The notes: generated by a model from the sequence alone, not told the origin. Numbered from the stretch's first letter, positions 29,060 to 37,939 are shown. The stretch: 46,527 bases of DNA from Acidobacteriota bacterium (GCA_003223215.1 QHYH01000150.1:1-46527), one strand, 5' to 3'. Numbers and translations: made by a program.

Positions 29060-29410
29060 CTATGCGGATCGAGAGGAATGACGTAGCCTTGTTATCAACA
29101 TCCCCAGACGTGGACGGTCTCCTTCAGGCATTGCTGTGAATTTCAGCCCCAACCCATTGGCCGTTTCCATATGGCGCACAACAGCTTCGGCCCTGATCTG
29201 CCCCTCCTGCACAAGAAAATCAATCGTGGCCGCTGCTCCCACAGGCCGTGGCGCGCGCGTCTTGATAAACAGACCTCCGAAGCTGAGGTCCCCAACAGTC
29301 GAAACATCGTCTCGATCATTACAGCGCCAATAAACCGACACGCTCTCGACGGTATCGACGCGCGATGTCTTTCTTCTCGAAAAGGAAGGTCGTCTTAGGA
29401 ATGGATCCAT
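29060..29410 (-). CDS. PilZ-domain protein
   Basis: This 116-residue single-domain protein carries the two PilZ hallmarks: an arginine-rich RRKTSR near residue 12 and DLSFGGLFIK (about 42-51; consensus D/N-x-S-x-x-G). A beta-strand-rich remainder includes RAEAVVRHMETANGLGLKF. PilZ domains typically bind cyclic di-GMP, and both contact motifs are present. No output domain is attached, so it would act through a partner. No clear ribosome-binding site precedes the ATG at 29410. It is followed by the small FPPC-motif gene in the same direction. Confidence 0.85.
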   Translation of the reverse strand: MDPFLRRPSFSRRKTSRVDTVESVSVYWRCNDRDDVSTVGDLSFGGLFIKTRAPRPVGAAATIDFLVQEGQIRAEAVVRHMETANGLGLKFTAMPEGDRPRLGMLITRLRHSSRSA

Positions 29411-29943
29411 ACAACACCAGAGGGCCTGCCGGGACGTTAATGGAGGGGACTATTATCCGGCAGATACTCACACCGCGCCACTGTACGCCAAAGCTCTGCC
29501 GAAAACAAGTGAGAAAATAGGACCCTGGCTGTTTGAAACGACTTGGGCTGGGGGCTGGTCGCCGGAAGGGGAGCGGGTGATGTTCGAATTGTCTCTAGAG
29601 GCCAACCATTTCGGGGTTTGCAGTATCCTAAGCTTAGGTTTGACGCTATCTCAGGTCTGCAGTAAGCAATCTATCTGTCGGCTTTTGATGACTATACGTG
29701 GGGATAGTACCCTTAAAGGGCAAAGAGATATTCAACCGCGAGTTGCTGCGGCCAGCTCCGATTTGAGCTACGAGTCGTACGTCCCGTCATGAGCAATTGT
29801 CTCCAGTGGCCGGCCCTCCTTATTACTCTCTAAGTTCGAACACCAAATGCCCGCGGTTCGAAGCGTATTCCACCAGACCACCCGTGTCTCACGCGGCTCA
29901 CATCGTTCCGGTGGCGTCGCTCTGGTCGTTCGTCAGGCAGTTG
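29411..29943. other. Intergenic region between the PilZ gene and the Gly/Tyr-rich gene
   Basis: No supported gene. A short palindrome CCCTT-A-AAGGG (29710-29720) is the only structured element I see. The region lies upstream of the PilZ gene and downstream of the Gly/Tyr-rich gene, so it should hold a promoter and possibly a terminator, but neither is clear. Confidence 0.35.
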
Positions 29944-30741
29944 CTACTCAAAATTTCTCAAAGCTTCCCGCTCCTCGGGCGAAAAGCGGCTGTAGCGACC
30001 GGTCTCGATTGCCCTCTCGCGTGCAAACGGTGGCATCTCGCGCAAAGCCCGCATCGCCTTCTGCACTTCAGGGCGGAGCTTCGGATTCCGCTCGGCAACG
30101 GCGGTGTCCGCGACCCGGTGGCTGTTCGTCGTGGCGTCTATCTTGTCAACCGACACAATCGGAGCACGCGACGCCACCGCGGTGACATTGCGAATCGGAT
30201 AGTTCGTGCTCGGCGTTCTTGCCGACGGTCGCCAAGACTTCGCGAGGTCGCTTCGGGATTTCTGGGTGGGATCTGGCGGCGGAGGGTCGTCGTTCCCATC
30301 GGGGGAACACCCGGAGCCCGGAGGGCAATACGCCGGATAGTAGTAGGGGTAGGGTGCGTAATACGAAGGACTGTAGACGTAGCCATAAGGGTATCCCCAT
30401 CCCCAATACGGCCACCCAAAGCCAAATCCAAAACTCCATCCCCAGCCCCAACCGTAGCGCGGATAGCCCCAATATCTGCCTCCCCATCCGTAACCGCCCT
30501 GCCAGCCGTAACCACCGTGCCAGCCATAGCCGCCGTAGTAGCCACCGCCATGGTAGCCGCCAAAGGAATGCCCACCGCTGAAACCAAAGTGCCCCGCGCC
30601 ACCATGGAAACCTCTACCGCCGTGAAAGCCACCTCCTCCGCCGTGCCCACCACGCTGGGCAAAGGCAGGCTGCGGCGAGCGGGCGAGCGCGACGCATGTC
30701 ACGATGACGCAAACAAGTTTTAGCAAGGCGGGCTTCTTCAT
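29944..30741 (-). CDS. Secreted Gly/Tyr/Trp-rich low-complexity protein with DUF3106-like tail
   Basis: This 265-residue protein has a signal peptide (1-28, cleavage likely after QPAFA). Residues 29-150 are extremely rich in Gly, Tyr, Trp, His and Phe, in repeats such as HGGYGWQGGYGWGG and YYPAYCPPG. An acidic Pro-rich linker follows (DPPPPDPTQ). The last ~45 residues (LRPEVQKAMRALREMPPFAR... FSPEEREALRN) resemble the helical MPPxxRxxxxxxYxxFSPEER pattern of DUF3106-type acidobacterial proteins. GGGGGA precedes the ATG. The low-complexity part suggests a surface, matrix or phase-separating role, which is inference only. Two cysteines lie near the end of the repeat region. Confidence 0.82.
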   Translation of the reverse strand: MKKPALLKLVCVIVTCVALARSPQPAFAQRGGHGGGGGFHGGRGFHGGAGHFGFSGGHSFGGYHGGGYYGGYGWHGGYGWQGGYGWGGRYWGYPRYGWGWGWSFGFGFGWPYWGWGYPYGYVYSPSYYAPYPYYYPAYCPPGSGCSPDGNDDPPPPDPTQKSRSDLAKSWRPSARTPSTNYPIRNVTAVASRAPIVSVDKIDATTNSHRVADTAVAERNPKLRPEVQKAMRALREMPPFARERAIETGRYSRFSPEEREALRNFE

Positions 30742-30986
30742 TGCAGTTTCCCCCTAAGACTCCGTAAATACACCCTGGGGTAAGCAACCGCAAGTGCAAC
30801 CGCCGCGGGTTCGTGCCGTGAGCACGCACTCAAGGATGTGCTTCGAGAGCGTCAGGCGCTAGCTTTTTCATCCGCGCGTGCGTGCTCATTTTCGCTAGCT
30901 CTATTGACAGTATCCGCGGGGCAGACACACAACAAACGCGTCCCTGGAAGACAATGGTTGGGGAAGGCCCTAGCCAGCGGTGGATG

Positions 30987-32507
30987 CTAGAATTTTCGCA
31001 AGTCACGCTCTGCCCTTCTTCCTCCCGAGTTCCCGGCAGAATTAGCCGCCGCGATCTCTCCTTTAACTTGTCTGTCTCTTTCACGGGAAGATGAAGGAGG
31101 CGTCGATTTCAGGGTGTCCAATTCCTTAATGAGCTTATGCCAAGCCTTCGAGTTCTGCTTGTTGGCAAAGGGCTTTTCGAGATCGGCGTAATAGGAAAGA
31201 AGGTCTCGGCGCAGAGCTTCCGGGACAGGTTTGCCGCTCGTTTTGTCGAGCAACTCGGCGTAAGTTTGATCAGTGAGTCTATAAGCCGCTGCTCCGGTGA
31301 CTGCTCCGGTGTCAAGGTTGTCGTTGGGCAATTGAAGGCGGTCTTCTTGTAGCGCAAGGAGTAGCGCTCGATAGTGGTCTAAGGTTTCGTTGAAGCTGCT
31401 CATATACAACTGTTCGACGGCCGGTGTGGGTGGATGAAACGCGAGGCCGCTGAACGGGCCGATTTTGGGCACCACACGCAAGAAAAATGCCTTGAGGCGA
31501 GCGAAACCCCCCGGCTTTTCATAGATGTGGCCCCACTCCTTGCGGTACCCCGAATTTGAGATGTTGTACATGAATTCCTGCCTGGTCTCGCTAGGGTGGC
31601 TGTTCTGAATCTCATCTTTCTTGAGATGCCATGCCACTTTGGTCATGCGTGGAATCACGGTTGAAACAGCGTGGCGATAGCTCCCGATGGACAGATCCAC
31701 ACTGAAAAAGACGCTCGACATATCGAGCGAATAAGTTCTTGCGAACGCTCTTTCGAGGAGCGGTTTTGAAACCTCAAAGCCAATAAAGTCGTGATAGGCT
31801 TTGGGTGCGTAGTTTCCTTCGGCGACTTGGTCCACATCGAAACCGTATTCCACCTTCAGGTGCGCGGACGGTTTTTCCTGATAGGTAACGACAGGACCGT
31901 ATTTCTTTGCCAGACCGGGATACATGATTGCAACCGCTCGGTTGGTGGCGAGCTGGTGACCCGAGGTATCGGCAGCGTAGTGCGAGAGAGCGCCCAGTGC
32001 GAATGCGTAGTCGTTTAGATTCTTTGATTCCTCGATCAAGGCAAGTACAAAATCACCGCTTCGCACATAGTGCGTAAGGTCACTGAAGAATCGACTGCCG
32101 AACGGGTAGTAACCAATATCCTGGATAATTGCGCCGCCGTAGGCATAGGCGTGTGCCTGGAGCAGTTCCTCCGGAGTAGCGGAGGGGAATCGGGTCAAGA
32201 GTAGACGCTCAATGCCGTCCTTCCATGAAGCATCGATAATAGCTTCATGCGAAAGGACGGAGTATCCCGCACATTCGGGGGCACAGGACACTCCTAAGAG
32301 AAGGGCGAGAATCAGACGTCCGGACAGTGAGAACAGCGCGGATCGACTTTGCGCTGATGGCGTGTCTGTTGAGACTCCTCCCCGTTGAAGCTCCTTCCGG
32401 GGCGAAACCCTTTCTTGAAGCAGGGCGAGTGTGCTGGGTTGTGACAAAGCACACCATGGCCGCAAAGGGCGAGTAATGCCACTGTAAAAATTGCCAGTTT
32501 GCGACAC
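30987..32507 (-). CDS. Exported zinc-dependent phospholipase C-like protein
   Basis: This is a 506-residue frame. A hydrophobic stretch at about 63-80 (LILALLLGVSCAPECAG) looks like a signal peptide, so the true start probably lies inside the frame, possibly at a non-ATG codon near 32330; no good internal start is visible. The mature part begins YSVLSHEAIIDASW and continues to HAYAYGGAIIQDIGYYPFG and ALGALSHYAADTSGHQLATN, where the His/Asp residues match the metal-binding pattern of zinc-dependent phospholipase C (S1-P1 nuclease-like fold). The C-terminal ~100 residues are helical and highly charged, ending RRAERDLRKF. Likely periplasmic or secreted. A group II intron remnant ends about 100 bp upstream. 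Confidence 0.82.
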   Translation of the reverse strand: MSQTGNFYSGITRPLRPWCALSQPSTLALLQERVSPRKELQRGGVSTDTPSAQSRSALFSLSGRLILALLLGVSCAPECAGYSVLSHEAIIDASWKDGIERLLLTRFPSATPEELLQAHAYAYGGAIIQDIGYYPFGSRFFSDLTHYVRSGDFVLALIEESKNLNDYAFALGALSHYAADTSGHQLATNRAVAIMYPGLAKKYGPVVTYQEKPSAHLKVEYGFDVDQVAEGNYAPKAYHDFIGFEVSKPLLERAFARTYSLDMSSVFFSVDLSIGSYRHAVSTVIPRMTKVAWHLKKDEIQNSHPSETRQEFMYNISNSGYRKEWGHIYEKPGGFARLKAFFLRVVPKIGPFSGLAFHPPTPAVEQLYMSSFNETLDHYRALLLALQEDRLQLPNDNLDTGAVTGAAAYRLTDQTYAELLDKTSGKPVPEALRRDLLSYYADLEKPFANKQNSKAWHKLIKELDTLKSTPPSSSRERDRQVKGEIAAANSAGNSGGRRAERDLRKF

Positions 32508-32614
32508 CCCACCAGCGCAACGCAGCTATCTGATGTCGCGCGTACCAATTACGTCAAGGTTGATGGAAAGTGCTTTTTGACCCAGATAGTTCACCTGGAA
32601 CAATAGGGTCGGTC

Positions 32615-32648
32615 GCGGTAGGGACGCCGGTTACCCAGCGCCCCCCGC
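32615..32648 (-). ncRNA. Group II intron domain VI (remnant)
   Basis: On the minus strand this is a 14-bp hairpin (one G-T and one T-G pair included) capped by a GTAA tetraloop. A T-A bulge near the base of the 3' side supplies the candidate branch-point A, followed by four paired bases and then the expected 3' splice site near 32611. It lies directly downstream of domain V, in the correct order. Confidence 0.75.
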
Positions 32649-32651
32649 ACG

Positions 32652-32685
32652 GATCCGGACTGGCGCTCATTAGCGCATCCGGCTC
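32652..32685 (-). ncRNA. Group II intron domain V (remnant)
   Basis: Exactly 34 nt on the minus strand, beginning GAGCCGGAT: a lower 9-bp helix (one mismatch), a two-base CA bulge on the 3' side, an upper 5-bp helix and a 4-nt loop. Length, bulge and the AGC triad at positions 2-4 match catalytic domain V. The maturase stop codon abuts its first base. Confidence 0.82.
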
Positions 32686-32925
32686 TTACCGCGGATGTGT
32701 AGCGTCGAAACGCAAGTGGGGATAGGGATGAAGGATCTTGGGTACGGGGAGCCACTGCTCCGCGATACGCTCGAAAAGCTCCCACGTATTCCGGCTCCTC
32801 TGGCTGCGACGTCGGATAACGCACAGCCAGCGCTTACGTACCTGCTCATATTTCCAGTGCTTGGTGAGCGCGAGTGACAGCCGAATTGGCTGTGATGATC
32901 TCACAAACTGCGTGTAGGAAACTCA
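32686..32925 (-). pseudogene. ltrA: 5'-truncated group II intron reverse transcriptase/maturase (C-terminal tail)
   Basis: About 79 residues of open frame remain before an upstream stop near 32925. The tail contains the typical end of these proteins: LRRRSQ-like (VIRRRSQRSRNTWELF), then WLPVPKILHPYPHLRF and HPR followed by TAA, directly adjoining domain V. The reverse transcriptase palm, thumb and intron domains I-IV are absent, so it cannot splice or move. It lies between the small membrane protein gene and the phospholipase-like gene, on the same strand as both. Confidence 0.8.
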
Positions 32926-33164
32926 TTCCAGGTTGTCATCGCCCCTGACGACGCATCTATTCGAGAACAACCATGTAGGGGAATAACCGCCGTTGGCATC
33001 TTTACGTTTTTTCGGCGCCGCATTGGTATCTCATGGCCGAATGATTTTAGATTCCTGGACAAGTCTGTGAATTTGTCGACCGGCTTCGATTCCTGCAGAT
33101 GCCGAGCCGTGGTAGGTGTTACGTTCATCCCTTGCACATGCCGGTTTGTCCGGGCGCTCCCCGG

Positions 33165-33377
33165 TTAATCCCATTTCACTGATGAAGATGCGGTCGAGGC
33201 CAGCGAATAGAGATAGTGGAGCATGCCAATGGCAATGAGAAGGACGCCAACACCTACAAATAAGATAAATCCGATCGGACTGCCACTCAGTAGGCAAAGG
33301 CCTTCGACAACGAGGCCGATGATGAGGATCATTCCAGAAATTTGCAGCTTTCGGTCAAATGCATTCGTACTCAGCAT
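33165..33377 (-). CDS. Small two-helix membrane protein in the cytochrome operon
   Basis: This 70-residue protein has two hydrophobic helices (about 12-31, ISGMILIIGLVVEGLCLL; and about 36-58, GFILFVGVGVLLIAIGML). Its ATG overlaps the stop of the tetrahaem cytochrome gene by one base (TGATG), a strong sign of translational coupling, so it probably works with that cytochrome. I do not recognise a family. It is the last gene of the operon; a weak 5-bp hairpin (33150-33164) follows the stop without a T-tract. Confidence 0.75.
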   Translation of the reverse strand: MLSTNAFDRKLQISGMILIIGLVVEGLCLLSGSPIGFILFVGVGVLLIAIGMLHYLYSLASTASSSVKWD

Positions 33378-34009
33378 CAGCTACCGCCTTTCCAGAATTT
33401 GGCATTTTTTAAGTCCTTCACATCGTGGACGACTTCATGGCAGCCGCTTGATATGCACGACACCTTATTCGTTCTTAGCGCAGGTAGTAGTTCCGGGTCT
33501 GCCGTGTGGACGGCTCCTTCTTCGAATGAACGCGCACCCGCATGGCAATGCAAGCACTCGCGATTGTTGTATGGCTCATAGAGCTTGATGTTTTCAGGCG
33601 AAGGAGGTGTCCCCAGGTAATAGACATAGATGTGCTTCAGGCCCCCTATCTTGGCCTTAATGCCACCGAACATTGCGTAATTCGTGTGGCATGAGTAGCA
33701 AGCATCGTCCGTAGGCACACGACGGTTTTGAAAATGTGCTGCTGCCAAATGGGTCGGGTCATCCACGCGAAGACTCTGGCCGTACGGTTTCATGATGTGA
33801 CACGAAAGACAGAACTTTGTACTTTTGGCGTGCAAGAGTTCGCTCGACGCACCCATTCCCGCGCAAAGGACGGGCAGGGCAAATAAGGCCAGAAATGCTG
33901 CGATTTTCCCCGCCTGGGTCTGCGTGATTTGCGGGCGAAAGACGAATACGGCGATCAGAGCAATGGTCATTCCGATCAGAACAAGTAGCAAAAGAGTAGG
34001 CATTGTCAT
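33377..34009 (-). CDS. Membrane-anchored tetrahaem c-type cytochrome (NapC/NrfH-like role)
   Basis: This 210-residue protein has two hydrophobic helices (about 4-24 and 35-52), then a periplasmic domain with haem motifs CLSCH, CYSCH, CLHCH and a fourth site CISSGCH. The last is CX4CH, an unusual spacing known from some multihaem cytochromes. CLSCHIMKPYGQS resembles the first haem site of quinol-oxidising NapC/NirT proteins. An inner-membrane anchored electron-transfer role between quinone pool and periplasm is inferred, though classical NapC/NrfH have one helix. It lies between the monohaem cytochrome (64 bp) and the coupled small membrane protein. Confidence 0.88.
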   Translation of the reverse strand: MTMPTLLLLVLIGMTIALIAVFVFRPQITQTQAGKIAAFLALFALPVLCAGMGASSELLHAKSTKFCLSCHIMKPYGQSLRVDDPTHLAAAHFQNRRVPTDDACYSCHTNYAMFGGIKAKIGGLKHIYVYYLGTPPSPENIKLYEPYNNRECLHCHAGARSFEEGAVHTADPELLPALRTNKVSCISSGCHEVVHDVKDLKNAKFWKGGS

Positions 34010-34073
34010 CTCACAGGTCCTGACTGCGACAGGAATCGTGCGATCCTCTCGCCGCGAGGGCCTTTCGGTAGGG

Positions 34074-34415
34074 TCACTTTGCCAAGCTGCGAATGTAGGC
34101 CACCATGTCCTTGATCGCGTCCGGCTTCATGCTCTTGCTATAGCCGGGCATCTTCCCTTTGCCCTTTTCGATGATCCCGGCGAAATCGTCGTCGCTCGCC
34201 TTGACTACCTCCGGGTCCGCGAAACTACGCGTTTTGGTACTCTTGCCGGCAGGCGTATCGCCTTTCCCGTCAGCGCCGTGGCATGACGCGCATTTCGCTT
34301 TGTAAGTTGCAGCGCTCTTGTCGTCCGCCCCGGTCCTGGCGAAGAGCAGAACCGGAACGTCAACAATAGTTGCGAGTGCGAGACAAATTATTTTCGACAT
34401 CGATTTGGTTTTCAT
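34074..34415 (-). CDS. Monohaem class I cytochrome c
   Basis: A 113-residue exported protein: signal peptide (MKTKSMSKIICLALATIVDV..., cleavage near residue 28), haem motif CASCH in KAKCASCHGADGKGD, an axial Met in KGKMPGYS, and a C-terminal helix ending MVAYIRSL. These are all standard for small soluble cytochromes c. The ATG at 34415 follows GGAGGA by eight bases; an in-frame TTG at 34433 is upstream but lies on the ribosome-binding site. It is placed between the outer-membrane barrel and tetrahaem genes and is probably a mobile periplasmic electron shuttle between the membrane cytochrome and the decahaem protein. Confidence 0.92.
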   Translation of the reverse strand: MKTKSMSKIICLALATIVDVPVLLFARTGADDKSAATYKAKCASCHGADGKGDTPAGKSTKTRSFADPEVVKASDDDFAGIIEKGKGKMPGYSKSMKPDAIKDMVAYIRSLAK

Positions 34416-34451
34416 AGTGCAGGTTCCTCCCAAATTAGAATCGAGGGTTCT

Positions 34452-36875
34452 TCAGAACGCATACCTAAGAGAAAGGGTGACCAAATTTGCATGAAAGTTG
34501 CGTGGAACGAAAATGTCTTGAGGCGATTGGGCAGTCTCATCTTCGTGATAGCCGTGATAACCCCAATAGGCCTTTCCGGTCCATCCTTTTGCAAACCTAT
34601 ATTCGAAGCCCGCGACAGGCTGAGCCCAAAATGAATTGAGCGGCCCCGACGGTGCGGTAGGACTGAGAATCAACACTGAGCCATTCGTGCCGGTAAGGTT
34701 CGCGCCTAGGTGCAGCGTAAGGCGCTTCCCAGGCGACCAGTTCGCGAGGAAGTAGCCATAATGCGACGTATTGGTATAAGTCGAGAGCTGCTGCACCAGT
34801 GACGAGCCGGGGCATTGACTTAATCCGGGGGGCGGAACACTGGTGACGTAACAGATCAGAATTTGGGAGAAGACGTCATTGTAGTCGTAGCCGAGCTCCA
34901 GCCCAAGAGATTCTCTCGGTTGCAACGATGCCGAGAAACCATAGAAACGATTGTGTTGAAGGTTGTCAATCTCCGGTACGTTGTTGCGGGCTTCCCAGAT
35001 GGTGATGGATCCGCTCAGATTCAGCCAGGGGGCAGGCTTGTATGTCGAACGAACACGATATTCCTGCGACTGTCGCGGACTAATGCGGGTGAACGAGTTG
35101 TCCGCGCTCATCAATTCGGTATCGAAGCTAATCCTCCAGGCAGGCAAAGGCTTGACCCAAATGCCGAAGACGCCTGAGTATTCGTTAATGAAAGTTTCGC
35201 CGGTATCGAGTTCGATGGGTTGTGGAGTTCTGAATGTGAATGAGCCGTCGCCGTTGGGCGTGCAGCCCACGGGAAGCACCCCGTTCTCGAGAGCGCAGTC
35301 CCCACGATTGGCATTGTCCGGAAAAAAGACTTCGGAGACCGCTTCGAAGTCCTTGTCGTTGATCGATCGGTGGCGGTAGCGAAATCCCAGCCGAGCTCCG
35401 AGCCGCGGCGAAAATTGGTACTCGAGTTCTGCAAGATTGGTTTTTTCATCCTGTTTCAGGAAGAGGCTGGACTCGGCGATTGAAAGGTCGGGACCGGATT
35501 TTGAGGTGTGGGCGGGAGTGCCGGCAACAGCGCCCGAGGGCACCGTGCAAGTAAGCGGAAAGGCCACCGCGGGCGAAAAAACGGTCGGGGACGTAAGGAG
35601 ATTCGGGGCGAAAAAGGAACACGCGGAGGGGTCAAACGCGACGGGATTGTGGAAATTCGAATAATGGAACGAATCGATGAAGCTCAATTCGCTGGATAGG
35701 TGCCAGGTCGCCCCGAAATCAGCTGTTGTCGCCACGCGCTCGCCGAAGACCGGTCCAGTGATTGTTTCGCCCCGTGTGTTCGATTTTGATTCGAGACCGT
35801 TCCAATTCTCGAGCCAGTCAAACACGTTGGTGCTTCCGCTGGTATAACTCACTTTGGCCGAGAGATCCCAGCCCGGCAGGTAGTTCGATTGCAGGCTCAG
35901 CTGCTCGGTAGGCGCGTTGGTGCGGGTCCTGCCGTGGCGGAGGTAGTCGAAGTAAGCGTTGCAAACGGGATTGACAACACCTCCCGCGAGGAAGGTACTG
36001 GAGCAAGGCTGACTCGCTCCGGCGTTCAACGCGACGCCTATGTCCACGAGAGCTCCGTTAGAAAGTGCGAAGAGCTGATTCTGATCGTTAGCGCCGGTGT
36101 CTCCCTTGTAATAGCTCCAGATCTGGTCATAGCTGATGTTGGTTTTCGGCAAGATTCGGAAATCGACACCGAGACGGTAGTTGTTTAGGGTTGTTTTATA
36201 GTCTTGAAACAGCAGCTGCTCGGTGCCCTGATGGATGGAACTGAATCCGGGGCCTTCGAAAATTCCTCGTGAGTAGCCAAAGCGGAATCGAATCCTGGAT
36301 TGCGGGAGCAGCAAAAGGTCCAAATCGCTGAGTTTGTGGCGCGTACTGTAGAGGTGAGGCGACGTGCTTATAATCGGAGTAAAACCCGGAGGAGCATTCG
36401 CGAACGCCGGCGTGACCGGATTCAACGGATTCGCGAGCAGCGAATGATCCCATGCGTACTCGTTCCGACGAAAGAGCGTGCTGAAGTTGTACCATTTGTT
36501 CTTGCTGATGTTCAGCCTGGATACATTTTGGGGGTCTCCGCCGTAACCGAAATTGCTGAAGAACAGTCGATCGAAGAACGCACCTTCATGGTTCAGGGAT
36601 CTCATCTCGGTCGTGAAGTCGAGCAACCGCGGACCTTGCTGGAGATTGACAAACGTGTCATAAGCTGCCTGGCTACCGGTAACGTCTGTGAAGCGGTAGC
36701 CGAATTCCACGGATTGCTTGATGTTGTAATTTCCTTGCTCCATGCCTTCCGGATCTGCCTGCTGCGCGGAGCAACATTTTGCGGCAAACAGGAGGAGAGC
36801 CGCACCGAAAAGAAAGATCGAGGCATTCGGAAAGCAGCAAAAGAGATATGCGAGGCCGGTTCTGACTCTGTGCAT
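34452..36875 (-). CDS. Large outer-membrane beta-barrel in the MtrB position of a porin-cytochrome operon
   Basis: The chosen ATG at 36875 has GAGGAG overlapping the upstream cytochrome stop; the frame is open to 36950 but would overlap that gene. The product is 807 residues with a signal peptide ending near SAQQAD. The rest shows alternating amphipathic beta-strands with aromatic girdles and short turns throughout (for example RIRFRFGYSRG, NYRLGVDFRI, RLTLHLGANL), ending LSLRYAF with the C-terminal Phe typical of outer-membrane proteins. Length and position directly after a decahaem cytochrome fit MtrB/PioB-type porins that sheathe a haem chain across the outer membrane. I assign this mainly on architecture and context, not a diagnostic motif. 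Confidence 0.78.
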   Translation of the reverse strand: MHRVRTGLAYLFCCFPNASIFLFGAALLLFAAKCCSAQQADPEGMEQGNYNIKQSVEFGYRFTDVTGSQAAYDTFVNLQQGPRLLDFTTEMRSLNHEGAFFDRLFFSNFGYGGDPQNVSRLNISKNKWYNFSTLFRRNEYAWDHSLLANPLNPVTPAFANAPPGFTPIISTSPHLYSTRHKLSDLDLLLLPQSRIRFRFGYSRGIFEGPGFSSIHQGTEQLLFQDYKTTLNNYRLGVDFRILPKTNISYDQIWSYYKGDTGANDQNQLFALSNGALVDIGVALNAGASQPCSSTFLAGGVVNPVCNAYFDYLRHGRTRTNAPTEQLSLQSNYLPGWDLSAKVSYTSGSTNVFDWLENWNGLESKSNTRGETITGPVFGERVATTADFGATWHLSSELSFIDSFHYSNFHNPVAFDPSACSFFAPNLLTSPTVFSPAVAFPLTCTVPSGAVAGTPAHTSKSGPDLSIAESSLFLKQDEKTNLAELEYQFSPRLGARLGFRYRHRSINDKDFEAVSEVFFPDNANRGDCALENGVLPVGCTPNGDGSFTFRTPQPIELDTGETFINEYSGVFGIWVKPLPAWRISFDTELMSADNSFTRISPRQSQEYRVRSTYKPAPWLNLSGSITIWEARNNVPEIDNLQHNRFYGFSASLQPRESLGLELGYDYNDVFSQILICYVTSVPPPGLSQCPGSSLVQQLSTYTNTSHYGYFLANWSPGKRLTLHLGANLTGTNGSVLILSPTAPSGPLNSFWAQPVAGFEYRFAKGWTGKAYWGYHGYHEDETAQSPQDIFVPRNFHANLVTLSLRYAF

Positions 36876-36886
36876 CGCCCAACTCC

Positions 36887-37864
36887 TCACGGTTTGAAGA
36901 ACACATTGCTCGAATTGGAGCCGTGGATGGCCACATGGCAAAGGGTGCAAGCCTGATACTTCTGGTCTTGCTTATGAAACGTAGGTATGGCGGGAGCTCC
37001 GGCGTCCACGGTGAGCGAATGGCATTCAAGACATAACAGGTTCACCTGACTGCGCTTGAGCAAGCGCGGATTGGACGAGCCATGAGGCGTGTGGCAGGAA
37101 ATGCAACCTTCGATCTTCACTGCCTGATGCTCGAAGACAAAGGGACCGGCTTTGTCCGTGTGGCATTTGAAACAGACGGTGTCCTCGGAGATAGTCGCTC
37201 GCGCCTGGCGAACCAGGAATCCACCATGCGGATTGTGGCAGTCGTCGCATCTAACTAATCCCTCGTTAACCCGGTGATGGAAGGTGCGCGTGAACTGCTG
37301 CTTTGTTTCGAGATGACAGCCGTAACAGAGCTGCGGCTCCTTTTCCTTCATCAGAAACTGGCTTTCTTTGGCGTGATGTGGCGAGTGGCAATCGGTGCAC
37401 CCAACGTTGTTTTGCAGGTGCGCAGAGCGGCCAAAATTTGCGTGCTCTTCGCCATACTGATGGCAATCCAGGCAGCGGGCACTCGCTTCCTGTGCCGAAA
37501 CGTCCTTGAAGGTAAAAATCTTACTTTTGTCTCCGCCCCCATCGACGTGTTCCTTGCCCGGCCCATGACAAGCCTCGCAACCCTGCCACTGTGCTCCTTT
37601 CTTGCTGTCCATGGTGGTTACGAAGTGCGGAGAAGCCTCGTAGTTCTTGTAGAAATCCTTAGTGGGCGTGTCCTCGTGGCAGCTTTTGCACACTTCGGAA
37701 CCAACATAGAGCGAAGCGTCGGTGGGCCGCTGGTAAAACTTGGCTTTTTGCGGCGAGCCAGGCTCGCCCCGGCTCTGTTTCGTTGGAACGACCACAGCCA
37801 GGAAACACAAAGCTGCGGCCACCACGGCACGCACCGCAGGGAAGCTTTTTTTGAACAGGGCCAA
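36887..37864 (-). CDS. Decahaem c-type cytochrome, MtrA/DmsE type
   Basis: This 325-residue exported protein has a signal peptide (about 1-33) and exactly ten CXXCH motifs: CKSCH, CEACH, CLDCH, CTDCH, CYGCH, CDDCH, CFKCH, CISCH, CLECH and CTLCH. They are spaced along the whole mature chain in repeated CxDCH...HxxH units. Length and count match MtrA (about 330 residues, ten haems), the periplasmic cytochrome inserted into the MtrB porin. It is the first gene of a minus-strand operon and diverges from the formate dehydrogenase gene. Role inferred: carry electrons through the outer membrane. No surface cytochrome (MtrC-like) is in the window. Confidence 0.93.
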   Translation of the reverse strand: MALFKKSFPAVRAVVAAALCFLAVVVPTKQSRGEPGSPQKAKFYQRPTDASLYVGSEVCKSCHEDTPTKDFYKNYEASPHFVTTMDSKKGAQWQGCEACHGPGKEHVDGGGDKSKIFTFKDVSAQEASARCLDCHQYGEEHANFGRSAHLQNNVGCTDCHSPHHAKESQFLMKEKEPQLCYGCHLETKQQFTRTFHHRVNEGLVRCDDCHNPHGGFLVRQARATISEDTVCFKCHTDKAGPFVFEHQAVKIEGCISCHTPHGSSNPRLLKRSQVNLLCLECHSLTVDAGAPAIPTFHKQDQKYQACTLCHVAIHGSNSSNVFFKP

Positions 37865-37939
37865 TCGTCACCTCGGTTTCGCTCTGCCAATTAACCCGCG
37901 TGGCGGCAGCAGAGTAGGGAGACCACGACAGAAGAGAAG

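Noticed and set aside
29577-29792. A 71-residue plus-strand open frame in the PilZ/Gly-rich spacer
   Set aside because: It has no recognisable motif, poor start context and no neighbour support. It may be chance.
32595-32925. A small independent protein gene
   Set aside because: The peptide is the tail of a group II maturase and its stop codon directly abuts domain V. No start or upstream part remains.
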